Shown here: piece by piece, positions 1 through 5,977 of the stretch
Position numbering within the stretch: position 1 is the stretch's first letter
How the letters are laid out: the number at the start of each line of letters is the position of its first letter
Assembly (NCBI GenBank): GCA_019694835.1
Contig: JAIBBE010000082.1
Coordinates: forward strand, 1-7,094
Direction: 5' to 3'
From: Fimbriimonadaceae bacterium
Lineage (GTDB): Bacteria; Armatimonadota; Fimbriimonadia; Fimbriimonadales; Fimbriimonadaceae
Length of the DNA stretch: 7,094 nucleotides
Notes under the pieces: generated by a model
What the model was told of the DNA's origin: nothing
Databases searched by the model: none
What the model saw: only the letters and a program-made list of their open reading frames with translations
Made by a program: the position numbers and the translations under genes

Positions 1-61
1 GATTTCCAGGGATATGCGATTGTCAGAGGCCATAGGGCGGTTGGGGCTAGTGGTTGAAGCC

Positions 62-78
62 ATCGCATCCCATGCGAT
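62..78. repeat. Perfect inverted repeat, 7-bp arms, 3-base loop
   Basis: ATCGCAT (62-68) is followed by CCC and then ATGCGAT (72-78), an exact inverted repeat. No T-run follows, so it does not look like an intrinsic terminator. It could be a regulator-binding palindrome or a small hairpin. Its core word ATCCCATGC (67-75) recurs exactly at 112-120, which argues that the two sites are related. The role is unknown. Confidence 0.5.
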
Positions 79-111
79 CCCCGGCTGGTTGGTATCCCAG
101 GACAGGTTTGA

Positions 112-138
112 ATCCCATGCAAGAGGCTGTGGCATGGG
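112..138. repeat. Second inverted repeat sharing the ATCCCATGC word
   Basis: CCCATGC (114-120) and GCATGGG (132-138) form a perfect 7-bp inverted repeat around an 11-base spacer. The left arm is part of ATCCCATGC (112-120), an exact copy of the word at 67-75. With the first palindrome this gives three copies of CCCATGC in one orientation or the other within about 70 bp. A paired operator upstream of the promoter-like sequence at 167-197 is one reading; chance is the other. Confidence 0.4.
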
Positions 139-166
139 TCTAGATTTTGCTGGAACAGCCGGGTTT

Positions 167-197
167 TTGGCAATGATTTTTTTCGCGGGAAGATAAC
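167..197 (+). promoter_or_regulatory. Weak sigma70-like promoter candidate
   Basis: TTGGCA (167-172) matches five of six -35 consensus bases, and GATAAC (192-197) matches four of six -10 bases. The 19-bp spacer is longer than ideal. It lies just upstream of the strong SD at 202-207 and would drive the short ORFs at 215 and 272, possibly reading on into the kinase operon. The call rests on weak consensus matches only. Confidence 0.25.
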
Positions 198-201
198 TTA
201 C

Positions 202-262
202 GGAGGTAAAAATTGTGACAGCGGCTCAGAAGTGCTTCACGTTGCGACGATCCAGTTCCTGA
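202..262 (+). CDS. 15-codon GTG-started ORF behind a strong SD
   Basis: GGAGGT (202-207), close to a perfect SD, lies 7 nt before a GTG at 215. That GTG opens a 15-codon frame ending at TGA 260-262. The peptide is VTAAQKCFTLRRSSS (initiator read as Met) and resembles nothing I recognise. It ends 9 nt before the ATG at 272, so it could be a leader peptide coupled to the HsdM-like ORF. Equally, it could be the decayed 5' end of something longer. The SD is the only real support. Confidence 0.25.
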
Positions 263-271
263 TTTGAACCC

Positions 272-430
272 ATGGCACGCCAAGCATCCAGCAAGACCGC
301 CAACTCCGCTGCCAACCTCAACTTTAAGGGTGGGTTGCAACCATTCGGCATTCATCATTCGAGCTTCGTCATCCCTCGGCCCTTCCCGGCCAGCTCTTCT
401 ACAGCACGCCTCAAGCGCGAAAGCGTCTAG
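272..430 (+). pseudogene. Truncated HsdM-like N-terminus (type I R-M methyltransferase relic)
   Basis: An ATG at 272 opens a 52-codon frame ending at TAG 428-430. Its first 18 residues, MARQASSKTANSAANLNF, closely resemble, from memory, the conserved start of type I restriction-modification methyltransferase HsdM. There a charged S/T/A-rich leader runs into a SAANLGFE-type motif followed by KLW and a helical domain. After Phe18 (base 325) the match stops. The next residues (KGGLQPFGIHHSSFVIPR) look like translated intergenic sequence, and no helical, SAM-binding or NPPY motif follows. I read it as the 5' stub of an hsdM gene whose body was lost by deletion or replaced by insertion of the downstream cassette. 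It is in the same frame as the kinase but separated from it by the TAG. A chance match to a short low-complexity leader remains possible. Confidence 0.45.
350..375 (+). repeat. Short degenerate ATTCATCATTC / TTCGTCATC motif
   Basis: The stretch holds two imperfect copies of a TTC(A/G)TCAT unit, reading ATTCATCATTCG then AGCTTCGTCATCC. Similar CATTCGTCAT-like words are, from memory, frequent between genes in planctomycete and verrucomicrobial genomes. This supports the view that coding sequence has ended by about base 328. The function is unknown and the window shows no further copies. Confidence 0.25.
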
Positions 431-431
431 C

Positions 432-479
432 GGTGAACCTTAAATGAGCGAACATCCAAGACCTCATTGCTCAAAATGA
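432..479 (+). CDS. 11-codon leader ORF with SD, overlapping the kinase start
   Basis: GGTGA (432-436), part of the SD consensus, lies 7 nt before an ATG at 444. The frame encodes MSEHPRPHCSK and stops at TGA 477-479, so it shares ATGA with the kinase ATG at 476. An in-frame TAA (441-443) directly precedes the ATG, so this is not the tail of a longer ORF from that start. The kinase ATG has no SD of its own, so re-initiation from this small ORF is an attractive way to translate it. Whether the peptide matters is unknown. Confidence 0.4.
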
Positions 480-3175
480 AAAACCTCTTCGAGAATCTCT
501 TCGGCAACAAAGCAGCGGCGCAAGATGGAGCAAAGCGCCCCGCCGCAGATGAGTCGAGATTGCCGGCGGAATTTTTTCAGCCATACCAGTGCGGTGACGT
601 GATCGCTGGAAAGTATGAGGTGCTTCGAGTCCTTGGTAAGGGCGGATTCGGTATCGTTTACCAAGTGCGCTTTCGGGAGACGGGCGAGGACTTTGCGTTG
701 AAAACATTCAAGGACGAGTTGACTGCGGATCCAGCCGCTCTGGAGGCATTCAAGAGGGAAGCGCTCGTGTGGGTGAATCTGGAACGGCACCCGTTCATTT
801 TGCCAGCAATCTGGGTCGAGGAAATACGTCACGGCCGTATCGCAACATTAGCCGAACGCAAAAAACTCGTTTTGGAAGCGCCGCCGCCCGAAGAAGTGTC
901 CGGGCGTTTGCTCGTTCTCATGGATTGTGTGGAAGCCGATGCACTGGGACGCGCTACCTTGGGCGACTATCTGGCTGCTGGTCCGCTGGACGAAAACCAA
1001 GTGCTCAAGTGGGGAATCCAGTTTTGCCTCGGCATGGAGCACGCAAGAGCGCAGGGTGTCGAATGTCACCGGGATATCAAACCGGCCAACATCATGATCA
1101 CACAGGATGGCAACCTGAAAGTCAGCGACTTCGGCCTGTCCATCGCGACTGAGTCTGCTTGGCGGAAAACCGCCGGACGGGTCGGTTCGTCGGTGATGGG
1201 AGAGGACGGCCACTTTGGACTCAGCGTGATACAAACCGAAGATAAAGTGGTATGCGGAACGCCGGGTTACATTGCGCCCGAGGTGTGCCGGTCTGAGGGT
1301 GCGAGCGTCCGAAGCGACATTTACAGCTTTGGCTTGGTGCTATGGCAGATGGCGGCAGGGAGCCCGATCCCGCCGTTTCGTGTTCCGTGGACCGGCGACA
1401 TCGCGGACTATATGCGCGGCGTTTACGAACAACAAATGTCCGGCCGCATTCCACGATTGGATGGACCGCTGGGGGCAGCAATCGAGCGTTGCCTCCGACC
1501 TCGACCCTTAGAGCGATATGGCAGTTTTCAGGAACTGCGGGCGGCGTTAGAGCCGATACTTGAGCGCAAGACAGGACGGAAGTTCGAGATACCTCAGCCC
1601 ACCGGGAAGTCCGTAGCGTTCTGGAACAACAAAGGAGGTTCACTAGCAGCGTTGGGGCGGCACGCGGAGGCGATTCGCTGCTACGACACAGCATTAGAAC
1701 TGGAGCCCAGATCTCCGAAGGTCTGGAATAACAAGGGTAGTGCGCTCAGCGCTCTAGCTCGAAGAGCAGAGGCACTTGAATGCTTCGACAAGGCGCTCGC
1801 GATTGATCCGCGCTTCGCGATGGCCTACGAGAACAGGGGCCGAGAACTTCAAATTCTGGGCCGACTTGAGGAGGCATTGCGGTGCTACGACAAAACCTTG
1901 TCGCTTGATTCGCGGGATGCGGGAGCGTGGCAAAAGAAGGGCTCCGTGCTTGCCGCTATGGGGAAACATCCAGACGCACTTGCCTGTTACGACCGAGCGC
2001 TGGCTCTAATGCCGAGAAATCTGGACTCGCTCTACAACAAGGGCTTGTCTCTGATAAGTCTCGGTAGAGACGCGGAGGCTTCGACATGCTTCGACCAAGT
2101 GTTGGCGATCAATCCGCGGTTTGAAATGGCTTGGATCAACATGGGCAACCTGCTCTCAACCAGCGGTCGGCACGAAGATGCTGTGCAGTGCTTCGATCAG
2201 GCGATTACGATCAACTCCACGAATGCTGTAACGCACAGCAGCAGGGCAACGTCGCTCGCCTCGATGGGCAGGAGCGAAGATGCGCTTATTTCGTGCGACC
2301 GGGCGCTCAAGGTGGATTCACGTCACGCTGGCGCATGGGCCGTAAAGGGTGCCGTGCTAGCAGCGGCAGGCAAGGCCGCTGACGCTGGTGTCTGTTATGA
2401 CAAGGCTTTAGCGATTGATGCGAAGAACGTCATTGCGTGGTGCGGCAAGGGTAGCTCGCTAGCTTCCTCCGGCCAGCACTCGCAGGCGCTCGTTTGCTTT
2501 GAACGCGCTCTCGCCTTGGAACCAAAGGACGCGTCGGCGCTCTTTGGAAAAGCGATTTCCGAAGAGATGGAAGGGCAATTGAGTGAGGCGATGAGCACAC
2601 TCCGCACGTTCATTGATACGGCAGGGCCGTCGTATGCTGATGAGATCGCGGCCGCCAAAAGGCACCTCGCCGATTTGAGCCAACGCATAACGCAGACAAA
2701 CGAAGAAACGGTGGATCGTTTGAACAATGAAGGCTTAATCCTGAAACAGCTTGGCAAACTCGACGATGCGCTCCTTTGCTACGACAAGGCGCTAAAGATG
2801 GTCCCGCAAAGACCGGATATTTGGTGCAATAAAGGCAGCGCCCTTCACGCGGCGGGACGCTACGCAGACGCATTGGAGTGCTTCGACAAGGCTGTCGGCC
2901 TCGATTCAAGCGACATGAAATCATGGTGCAACCGAGGGGTTGCACTAAAGGCACTGGGGAGATTGTCAGAGGCGGTTACCTGCTACGACAGAGCGCTTCA
3001 AATCGAACCGAGGGACGTGAAAACGTGGCTCAACAAAGGTAGCGCACTTGGGATTTTGGAGTGTTATCAAGACGCTCTCGTTTGCTTTCAGGAAGCGCAG
3101 AGGTTGGGCGACCCGACCGCTGCCAAATACGTCGAGCAATGCCAAAAACTTTTACATCCAAATGAACATGAATGA
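476..3175 (+). CDS. Soluble Hanks-type Ser/Thr protein kinase with 14 C-terminal TPR units
   Basis: This 899-aa cytoplasmic kinase would phosphorylate Ser/Thr on partner proteins. All main catalytic motifs are present: Gly-rich loop GKGGFG (54-59), FALK with Lys76, candidate helix-C Glu95, HRDIKPAN (198-205, Asp200, Lys202, Asn205), DFG (218-220), GTPGYIAPE (261-269), SDIYSFG with Asp281 and a late CL..RPLERY Arg. It should be active. Two insertions stand out: about 30 residues around 113-143 in the N-lobe, and a DFG-to-APE segment of about 50 residues, longer than usual and rich in Ser/Thr. A linker (about 360-379) leads to 34-residue TPR units over 380-719 and 746-881, most with a (C)(Y/F)D(K/R)AL signature. 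No membrane segment or signal peptide is visible, unlike PknB-type sensors. The ATG at 476 is chosen over the TTG at 467 because it overlaps the leader ORF stop; neither has a strong SD. The TPR array probably recruits substrates or the two downstream products. The family call is firm; the defence role is inferred. Confidence 0.93.
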   Translation: MKNLFENLFGNKAAAQDGAKRPAADESRLPAEFFQPYQCGDVIAGKYEVLRVLGKGGFGIVYQVRFRETGEDFALKTFKDELTADPAALEAFKREALVWVNLERHPFILPAIWVEEIRHGRIATLAERKKLVLEAPPPEEVSGRLLVLMDCVEADALGRATLGDYLAAGPLDENQVLKWGIQFCLGMEHARAQGVECHRDIKPANIMITQDGNLKVSDFGLSIATESAWRKTAGRVGSSVMGEDGHFGLSVIQTEDKVVCGTPGYIAPEVCRSEGASVRSDIYSFGLVLWQMAAGSPIPPFRVPWTGDIADYMRGVYEQQMSGRIPRLDGPLGAAIERCLRPRPLERYGSFQELRAALEPILERKTGRKFEIPQPTGKSVAFWNNKGGSLAALGRHAEAIRCYDTALELEPRSPKVWNNKGSALSALARRAEALECFDKALAIDPRFAMAYENRGRELQILGRLEEALRCYDKTLSLDSRDAGAWQKKGSVLAAMGKHPDALACYDRALALMPRNLDSLYNKGLSLISLGRDAEASTCFDQVLAINPRFEMAWINMGNLLSTSGRHEDAVQCFDQAITINSTNAVTHSSRATSLASMGRSEDALISCDRALKVDSRHAGAWAVKGAVLAAAGKAADAGVCYDKALAIDAKNVIAWCGKGSSLASSGQHSQALVCFERALALEPKDASALFGKAISEEMEGQLSEAMSTLRTFIDTAGPSYADEIAAAKRHLADLSQRITQTNEETVDRLNNEGLILKQLGKLDDALLCYDKALKMVPQRPDIWCNKGSALHAAGRYADALECFDKAVGLDSSDMKSWCNRGVALKALGRLSEAVTCYDRALQIEPRDVKTWLNKGSALGILECYQDALVCFQEAQRLGDPTAAKYVEQCQKLLHPNEHE
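1613..3118 (+). repeat. 14 TPR units of 102 bp inside the kinase gene
   Basis: Residues 380-881 hold fourteen 34-residue tetratricopeptide units in strict register: ten from 380 to 719, a 26-residue helical break (720-745, bases 2633-2710), then four from 746 to 881. The typical pattern is a W at position 4, NKG at 6-8, G at 15, A at 20 and CYDKAL at 23-28. The units are clearly diverged in DNA, so this is an old protein-level expansion rather than a recent tandem duplication. The break could hinge two superhelical arms. Confidence 0.85.
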
Positions 3176-3836
3176 TGCGCAGGAATTATATGAGAAAGCT
3201 GCGAACTTAGCAGCTTCGGGAAGGCACGAGGAAGCCGTGGCATGCTACGAAACTGTCCTCAAAATCAATCCACACAACTCTCATATTTGGTTCAACTTGG
3301 CCCTCTCCATCGGCAATCTGGGTCGTCATCAGGATGTCGTTAAATGTTGCGAAAGTGCGTTGAAAATCCATCCGACCTCCAGCCCGCTCTGGATTTTGAA
3401 GGGACTTGGGTTCCTGTCCATGGAGCAGTTCCATGAAGCGATGGCTTGCTTTCAAGAGTCAGAGAAACTTGGCGACACGAGCTCAGGCGGTCACATGGCA
3501 CGTTGTCGCTTGGCACAAGCCGAATGGTATTTCAGGCTCGGTTCCCGGTATCAACAAGAGGGCAATAATACCGAGGCAAACGCTTGTTACGAGAAGGGCC
3601 TTGCACTTGACCCAAGCAAGACGGTGATCTGGGTTAACAAGGGCGCTGCATTGCTGGCTCTGAAGTGCGCATCGGAGGCGGTGGCCTGTTTTGAACGGGC
3701 GATCAAGCTAGATCCTCGCGATTCCGGCGCGTGGAACAACAAAGGCATTGCCCTCATGTCCTTGGGCAAGCGCGAAGACGGCTTTGCTTGCCTCTCTGAG
3801 GCGATTCGCTTGCGCGGAGGGAAGCAGGGGCAATGA
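3162..3836 (+). CDS. Small TPR-only protein (six TPR units)
   Basis: This 224-aa protein is almost entirely TPR: units at about residues 6-39, 40-73 and 74-107, a short linker (108-119), then 120-153, 154-187 and 188-221. There is no signal peptide, membrane segment or enzymatic domain, so it is probably a cytoplasmic adaptor or scaffold. The ATG at 3162 overlaps the kinase end by 14 nt; an alternative ATG lies two codons on at 3168. The frame is open further upstream, but a start there would overlap the kinase much more and give a non-TPR N-terminus. No SD is seen, so translation is probably coupled to the kinase. Unit 3 and the linker after it (CFQESEKLGD, then Cys115) mirror the end of the kinase (CFQEAQRLGD, then Cys889). 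This suggests the gene arose by duplication of the kinase tail. The exact partner is unknown. Confidence 0.85.
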   Translation: MNMNDAQELYEKAANLAASGRHEEAVACYETVLKINPHNSHIWFNLALSIGNLGRHQDVVKCCESALKIHPTSSPLWILKGLGFLSMEQFHEAMACFQESEKLGDTSSGGHMARCRLAQAEWYFRLGSRYQQEGNNTEANACYEKGLALDPSKTVIWVNKGAALLALKCASEAVACFERAIKLDPRDSGAWNNKGIALMSLGKREDGFACLSEAIRLRGGKQGQ

Positions 3837-4618
3837 TCGCTGCTGAGTTGCATCCTTGGCCGCCGTTGCTTGCGCTCGTCATGGATCTCGACAGCACGGA
3901 AGTTGTCTCGCTCATCGACAGCACCGGGCTTGTGGTTGAATGGGCACTCTCGGGAAATGACGACCACTCAAACAAGACACGAAAACGCGCCTATCGCCCC
4001 CGCCTAGATGCTGCCTTCCGTTCGCTCGACGACTCAGCGCAGTTAAGAGCCGCGTGGATACTTACCCGCGAACTGCTGCAGCGGCATCCGGAGTATGAAG
4101 AACAGGTTCGCTCCAAGTTGGCTGAAATCGGCTGGCGAATCGACGTGGTGACCCTAGTTCCCAGCTCGAGTCCGATTCGTGAACTTCTGTTCATGCAAGG
4201 CACAGAATACGATTCTTACCGCGCCATCAGGCGGGTCATCCAAGAGGCGAAACAGTGCGTCGCGGTCGTGGACCCATACCTCGACGGAACCATCTTCGCG
4301 ATGCTCGCCACGTCGTCATCGCCGACTTTGTCGGTGAAACTCCTGACTGCGAAGGTGCCCCCTGATTTTGCTTTGGAAGGTGGGAAGTTCCGAAAACAGT
4401 TTCCTCGATTCACCATCGACGCCCGCAAGACTTCCAGCTTCCACGACCGCTTTATCATCGTCGATGATAGCCGTTGCTGGCACATCGGAGCCTCAATCAA
4501 GGACGCTGGAGGGAAAACGTTCATGATTAGCGAAATGGAGGACGCGACGAACTGCGACGCATTGAAACAGGCATTTGACTCAAGTTGGAGCGCCGGCCAG
4601 TCCATCAGTATCGCTTGA
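3833..4618 (+). CDS. PLD-like domain protein, putative nuclease effector
   Basis: This 261-aa protein has a helical N-terminal region (about 1-105) of no known function and a C-terminal phospholipase D-superfamily domain (about 112-255). The domain begins with a beta-strand/Asp motif, VAVVDPYLDG (143-152), then carries a single catalytic motif, HDRFIIVDD (204-212), followed by GASIKD (219-224). This fits H-x-K-x4-D with Arg206 in place of Lys. Single-motif PLD enzymes such as Nuc and BfiI dimerise to build one active site and cut DNA, so a nuclease is more likely than a lipase. The reaction is not proven. No signal peptide or membrane segment is visible. The ATG overlaps the TPR gene stop by 4 nt (ATGA), with G-rich SD-like runs GGAGG (3816-3820) and AGGGG (3826-3830). 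It is the last gene of the operon, where an effector regulated by the kinase and TPR protein would fit. Confidence in the fold is good; confidence in the role is low. Confidence 0.75.
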   Translation: MIAAELHPWPPLLALVMDLDSTEVVSLIDSTGLVVEWALSGNDDHSNKTRKRAYRPRLDAAFRSLDDSAQLRAAWILTRELLQRHPEYEEQVRSKLAEIGWRIDVVTLVPSSSPIRELLFMQGTEYDSYRAIRRVIQEAKQCVAVVDPYLDGTIFAMLATSSSPTLSVKLLTAKVPPDFALEGGKFRKQFPRFTIDARKTSSFHDRFIIVDDSRCWHIGASIKDAGGKTFMISEMEDATNCDALKQAFDSSWSAGQSISIA

Positions 4619-4750
4619 AGCCGACGAAGAGCACCGAAGCCATTATGGGTTAGATCCACCGTTGATCCTGCCGATGGATTCCCGTCTGATGCTACGGTCA
4701 TGAGCCGGGGCTGACGCTGCTCAAAGCCCTCTCCATTGCCACCGGCGGTT
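4619..4750. other. Convergent intergenic gap, no canonical terminator
   Basis: These 132 bases separate the end of the plus-strand cassette from the end of the minus-strand esterase. Two modest inverted repeats are present: ATCCACCG (4654-4661) with CGATGGAT (4672-4679), one mismatch, and GGGCT (4708-4712) with AGCCC (4725-4729). Neither is followed by a T-run on either strand. A plus-strand stretch at 4702-4752 reads EPGLTLLKALSIATGGF and could be a scrap of a former gene, but I do not recognise it. Confidence 0.5.
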
Positions 4751-5977
4751 TCAATTCAGCAGCAGGTGAAACACCCGAAGCGCGGTCTTGGAGGAGGCCT
4801 TCGAGGCGACGAGGCGGACTCGCGCGGTGTGCGGGCCGGGTTTGAGCTGGTCGTCGAGGATCAAGGCCCATGGAAAATGCAGGCCGCTGCTCCAGTGCGT
4901 CAGCGTGTCGAGCGTGCGAGGTGGACCGCCATCCACGCTGAACTCGATCTGCCCGGCATCGGGGCCGGAGGCGATGAAAAGGCCGCAGCCGGTGCCTTCA
5001 AAGCTGAACTCGAACTCCGCGCCCGGCTCGGTGCTGACAAGCGCGGGCACGTTCACAAAGCCCTCTCGCACGCCGATCTTTTTGCCGTTCGGCTGCTTGT
5101 CGTCGTCGGCAGGTTTCCACGATGGCACGAGCATGAAGCCTTGGATGATTTTTGCCTGTGCAATGTCGCCGAGACGGCCTTTGGCGTAGCTTTGAGCATC
5201 GAGTGGCGCTGGCAGTGGATGCTCTTTCGCGGAAGCGGCAATGGGTTTGGCAAAAGCCACGTCGAGCATGCGGGCGACGCTGTTGGCATAGAGCTGGTGA
5301 CCGAAAGGCGAGGGATGCAGGCCTTTGAAATCGTCCGCCCAGGTGAACTCGCCCGCGTCGATGCGGTCGGTGACTTCACGCGCGAGGTTGAACGACGGAT
5401 TGCCATACGCCACGGCCACACGCTCATGCTGGACGATGGACGCGGGCACCTTGCCAGCGTGGTAGTCATCCATGTGCGGTGGCATGACGAAATGAAGCTG
5501 AATGATGTCCGTCAGCGGGCTCACCAGGCGCATGTGACGCACCATGCCCTCCATGCCGCGCAGCATGAGATCGGGATGCTGCGGGATGTTCGAGCTGTCA
5601 TTCACCGCCGCCTCGACGAAGAGCAAATCCACCGGCCCTTTCGCCAAAACATCGCGCTCCAAGCGAAACGCATGCGGCACGGAGCCCATCGAGCCGATGC
5701 CCGCATTGATGAAATCGAACTTCGTGTTCGGGAACTTCTTCGTGAGGTAATCGCAGGTGTGCTGACGCCACGCACCGCCCGCCGTGATCGAGCCACCAAA
5801 GAAAATGACGCGACCGGTTTTCTCCTGCGTGAACTTGCGCTGACAATTCGCCAATCCATCGCGCAGCTCGAAGTAATCGTGACCCTTCGGCAGCTTGGCG
5901 GGATCGTATTTGGGCTCGGCAGAGGCGAGTGCGGTCAGCAGGAGCAGGAAAACGAAGAGAGGCTTCATCGGTGTCAT
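4751..5977 (-). CDS. Secreted SGNH/GDSL-family hydrolase (putative carbohydrate esterase)
   Basis: This 408-aa protein is exported by a signal peptide: MKPLFVFLLLLTALASA, with probable cleavage after ALASA near residue 20. Block I is FFGGSITAGG (59-68) with nucleophile Ser63. Block II is probably the Gly-rich NAGIGSMGS (91-99). Block III is VEAAVND with Asn127. Block V is GLHPSPFGH with His221. The usual Asp three residues before the His is replaced by Lys218; Asp215-Asp216 lie close by. Residues about 300-408 form a beta-rich C-terminal domain, possibly carbohydrate-binding or jelly-roll. In this bacterial group such enzymes commonly act as deacetylases on polysaccharides, but the substrate is not readable here. 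The ATG at 5977 overlaps the upstream stop as ATGA; ATG 5968 is an alternative, and the longer start at 5998 would spoil the signal peptide. No SD is evident, so coupling to the SBBP gene is likely. Confidence 0.87.
   Translation of the reverse strand: MTPMKPLFVFLLLLTALASAEPKYDPAKLPKGHDYFELRDGLANCQRKFTQEKTGRVIFFGGSITAGGAWRQHTCDYLTKKFPNTKFDFINAGIGSMGSVPHAFRLERDVLAKGPVDLLFVEAAVNDSSNIPQHPDLMLRGMEGMVRHMRLVSPLTDIIQLHFVMPPHMDDYHAGKVPASIVQHERVAVAYGNPSFNLAREVTDRIDAGEFTWADDFKGLHPSPFGHQLYANSVARMLDVAFAKPIAASAKEHPLPAPLDAQSYAKGRLGDIAQAKIIQGFMLVPSWKPADDDKQPNGKKIGVREGFVNVPALVSTEPGAEFEFSFEGTGCGLFIASGPDAGQIEFSVDGGPPRTLDTLTHWSSGLHFPWALILDDQLKPGPHTARVRLVASKASSKTALRVFHLLLN

Noticed and set aside
100..120. tRNA T-loop-like string GGTTTGAATCCC, considered as a tRNA or attachment site.
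   Set aside because: The flanks do not pair into a T-stem, and no acceptor or anticodon arms are found nearby.
149..168. GCTG-GAA-CAGC hairpin followed by CGGGTTTTT, considered as a terminator.
   Set aside because: The stem is only 4 bp and the T-run is offset by four bases; too weak to call.
14..196. A 60-codon plus-strand ORF at the left edge.
   Set aside because: No SD, no recognisable motif, and it runs through both inverted repeats; not enough support for a gene.
140..358. A 72-codon minus-strand ORF.
   Set aside because: It is antisense to the HsdM-like stub and to the strong SD, and has no recognisable protein features.
467..475. TTG start three codons upstream for the kinase.
   Set aside because: ATG 476 is the better codon and forms the ATGA overlap with the leader ORF; the TTG has no SD.
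1613..3118. Regular 102-bp spacing considered as a DNA repeat array or CRISPR.
   Set aside because: The periodicity is of protein TPR units with strongly diverged DNA and no constant repeats with unique spacers.
3048..3161. Upstream ATG extending the TPR adaptor by 38 residues.
   Set aside because: It would overlap the kinase by 128 nt, and the extension (MGFWSVIKTL...) is an out-of-frame reading of kinase TPR sequence.
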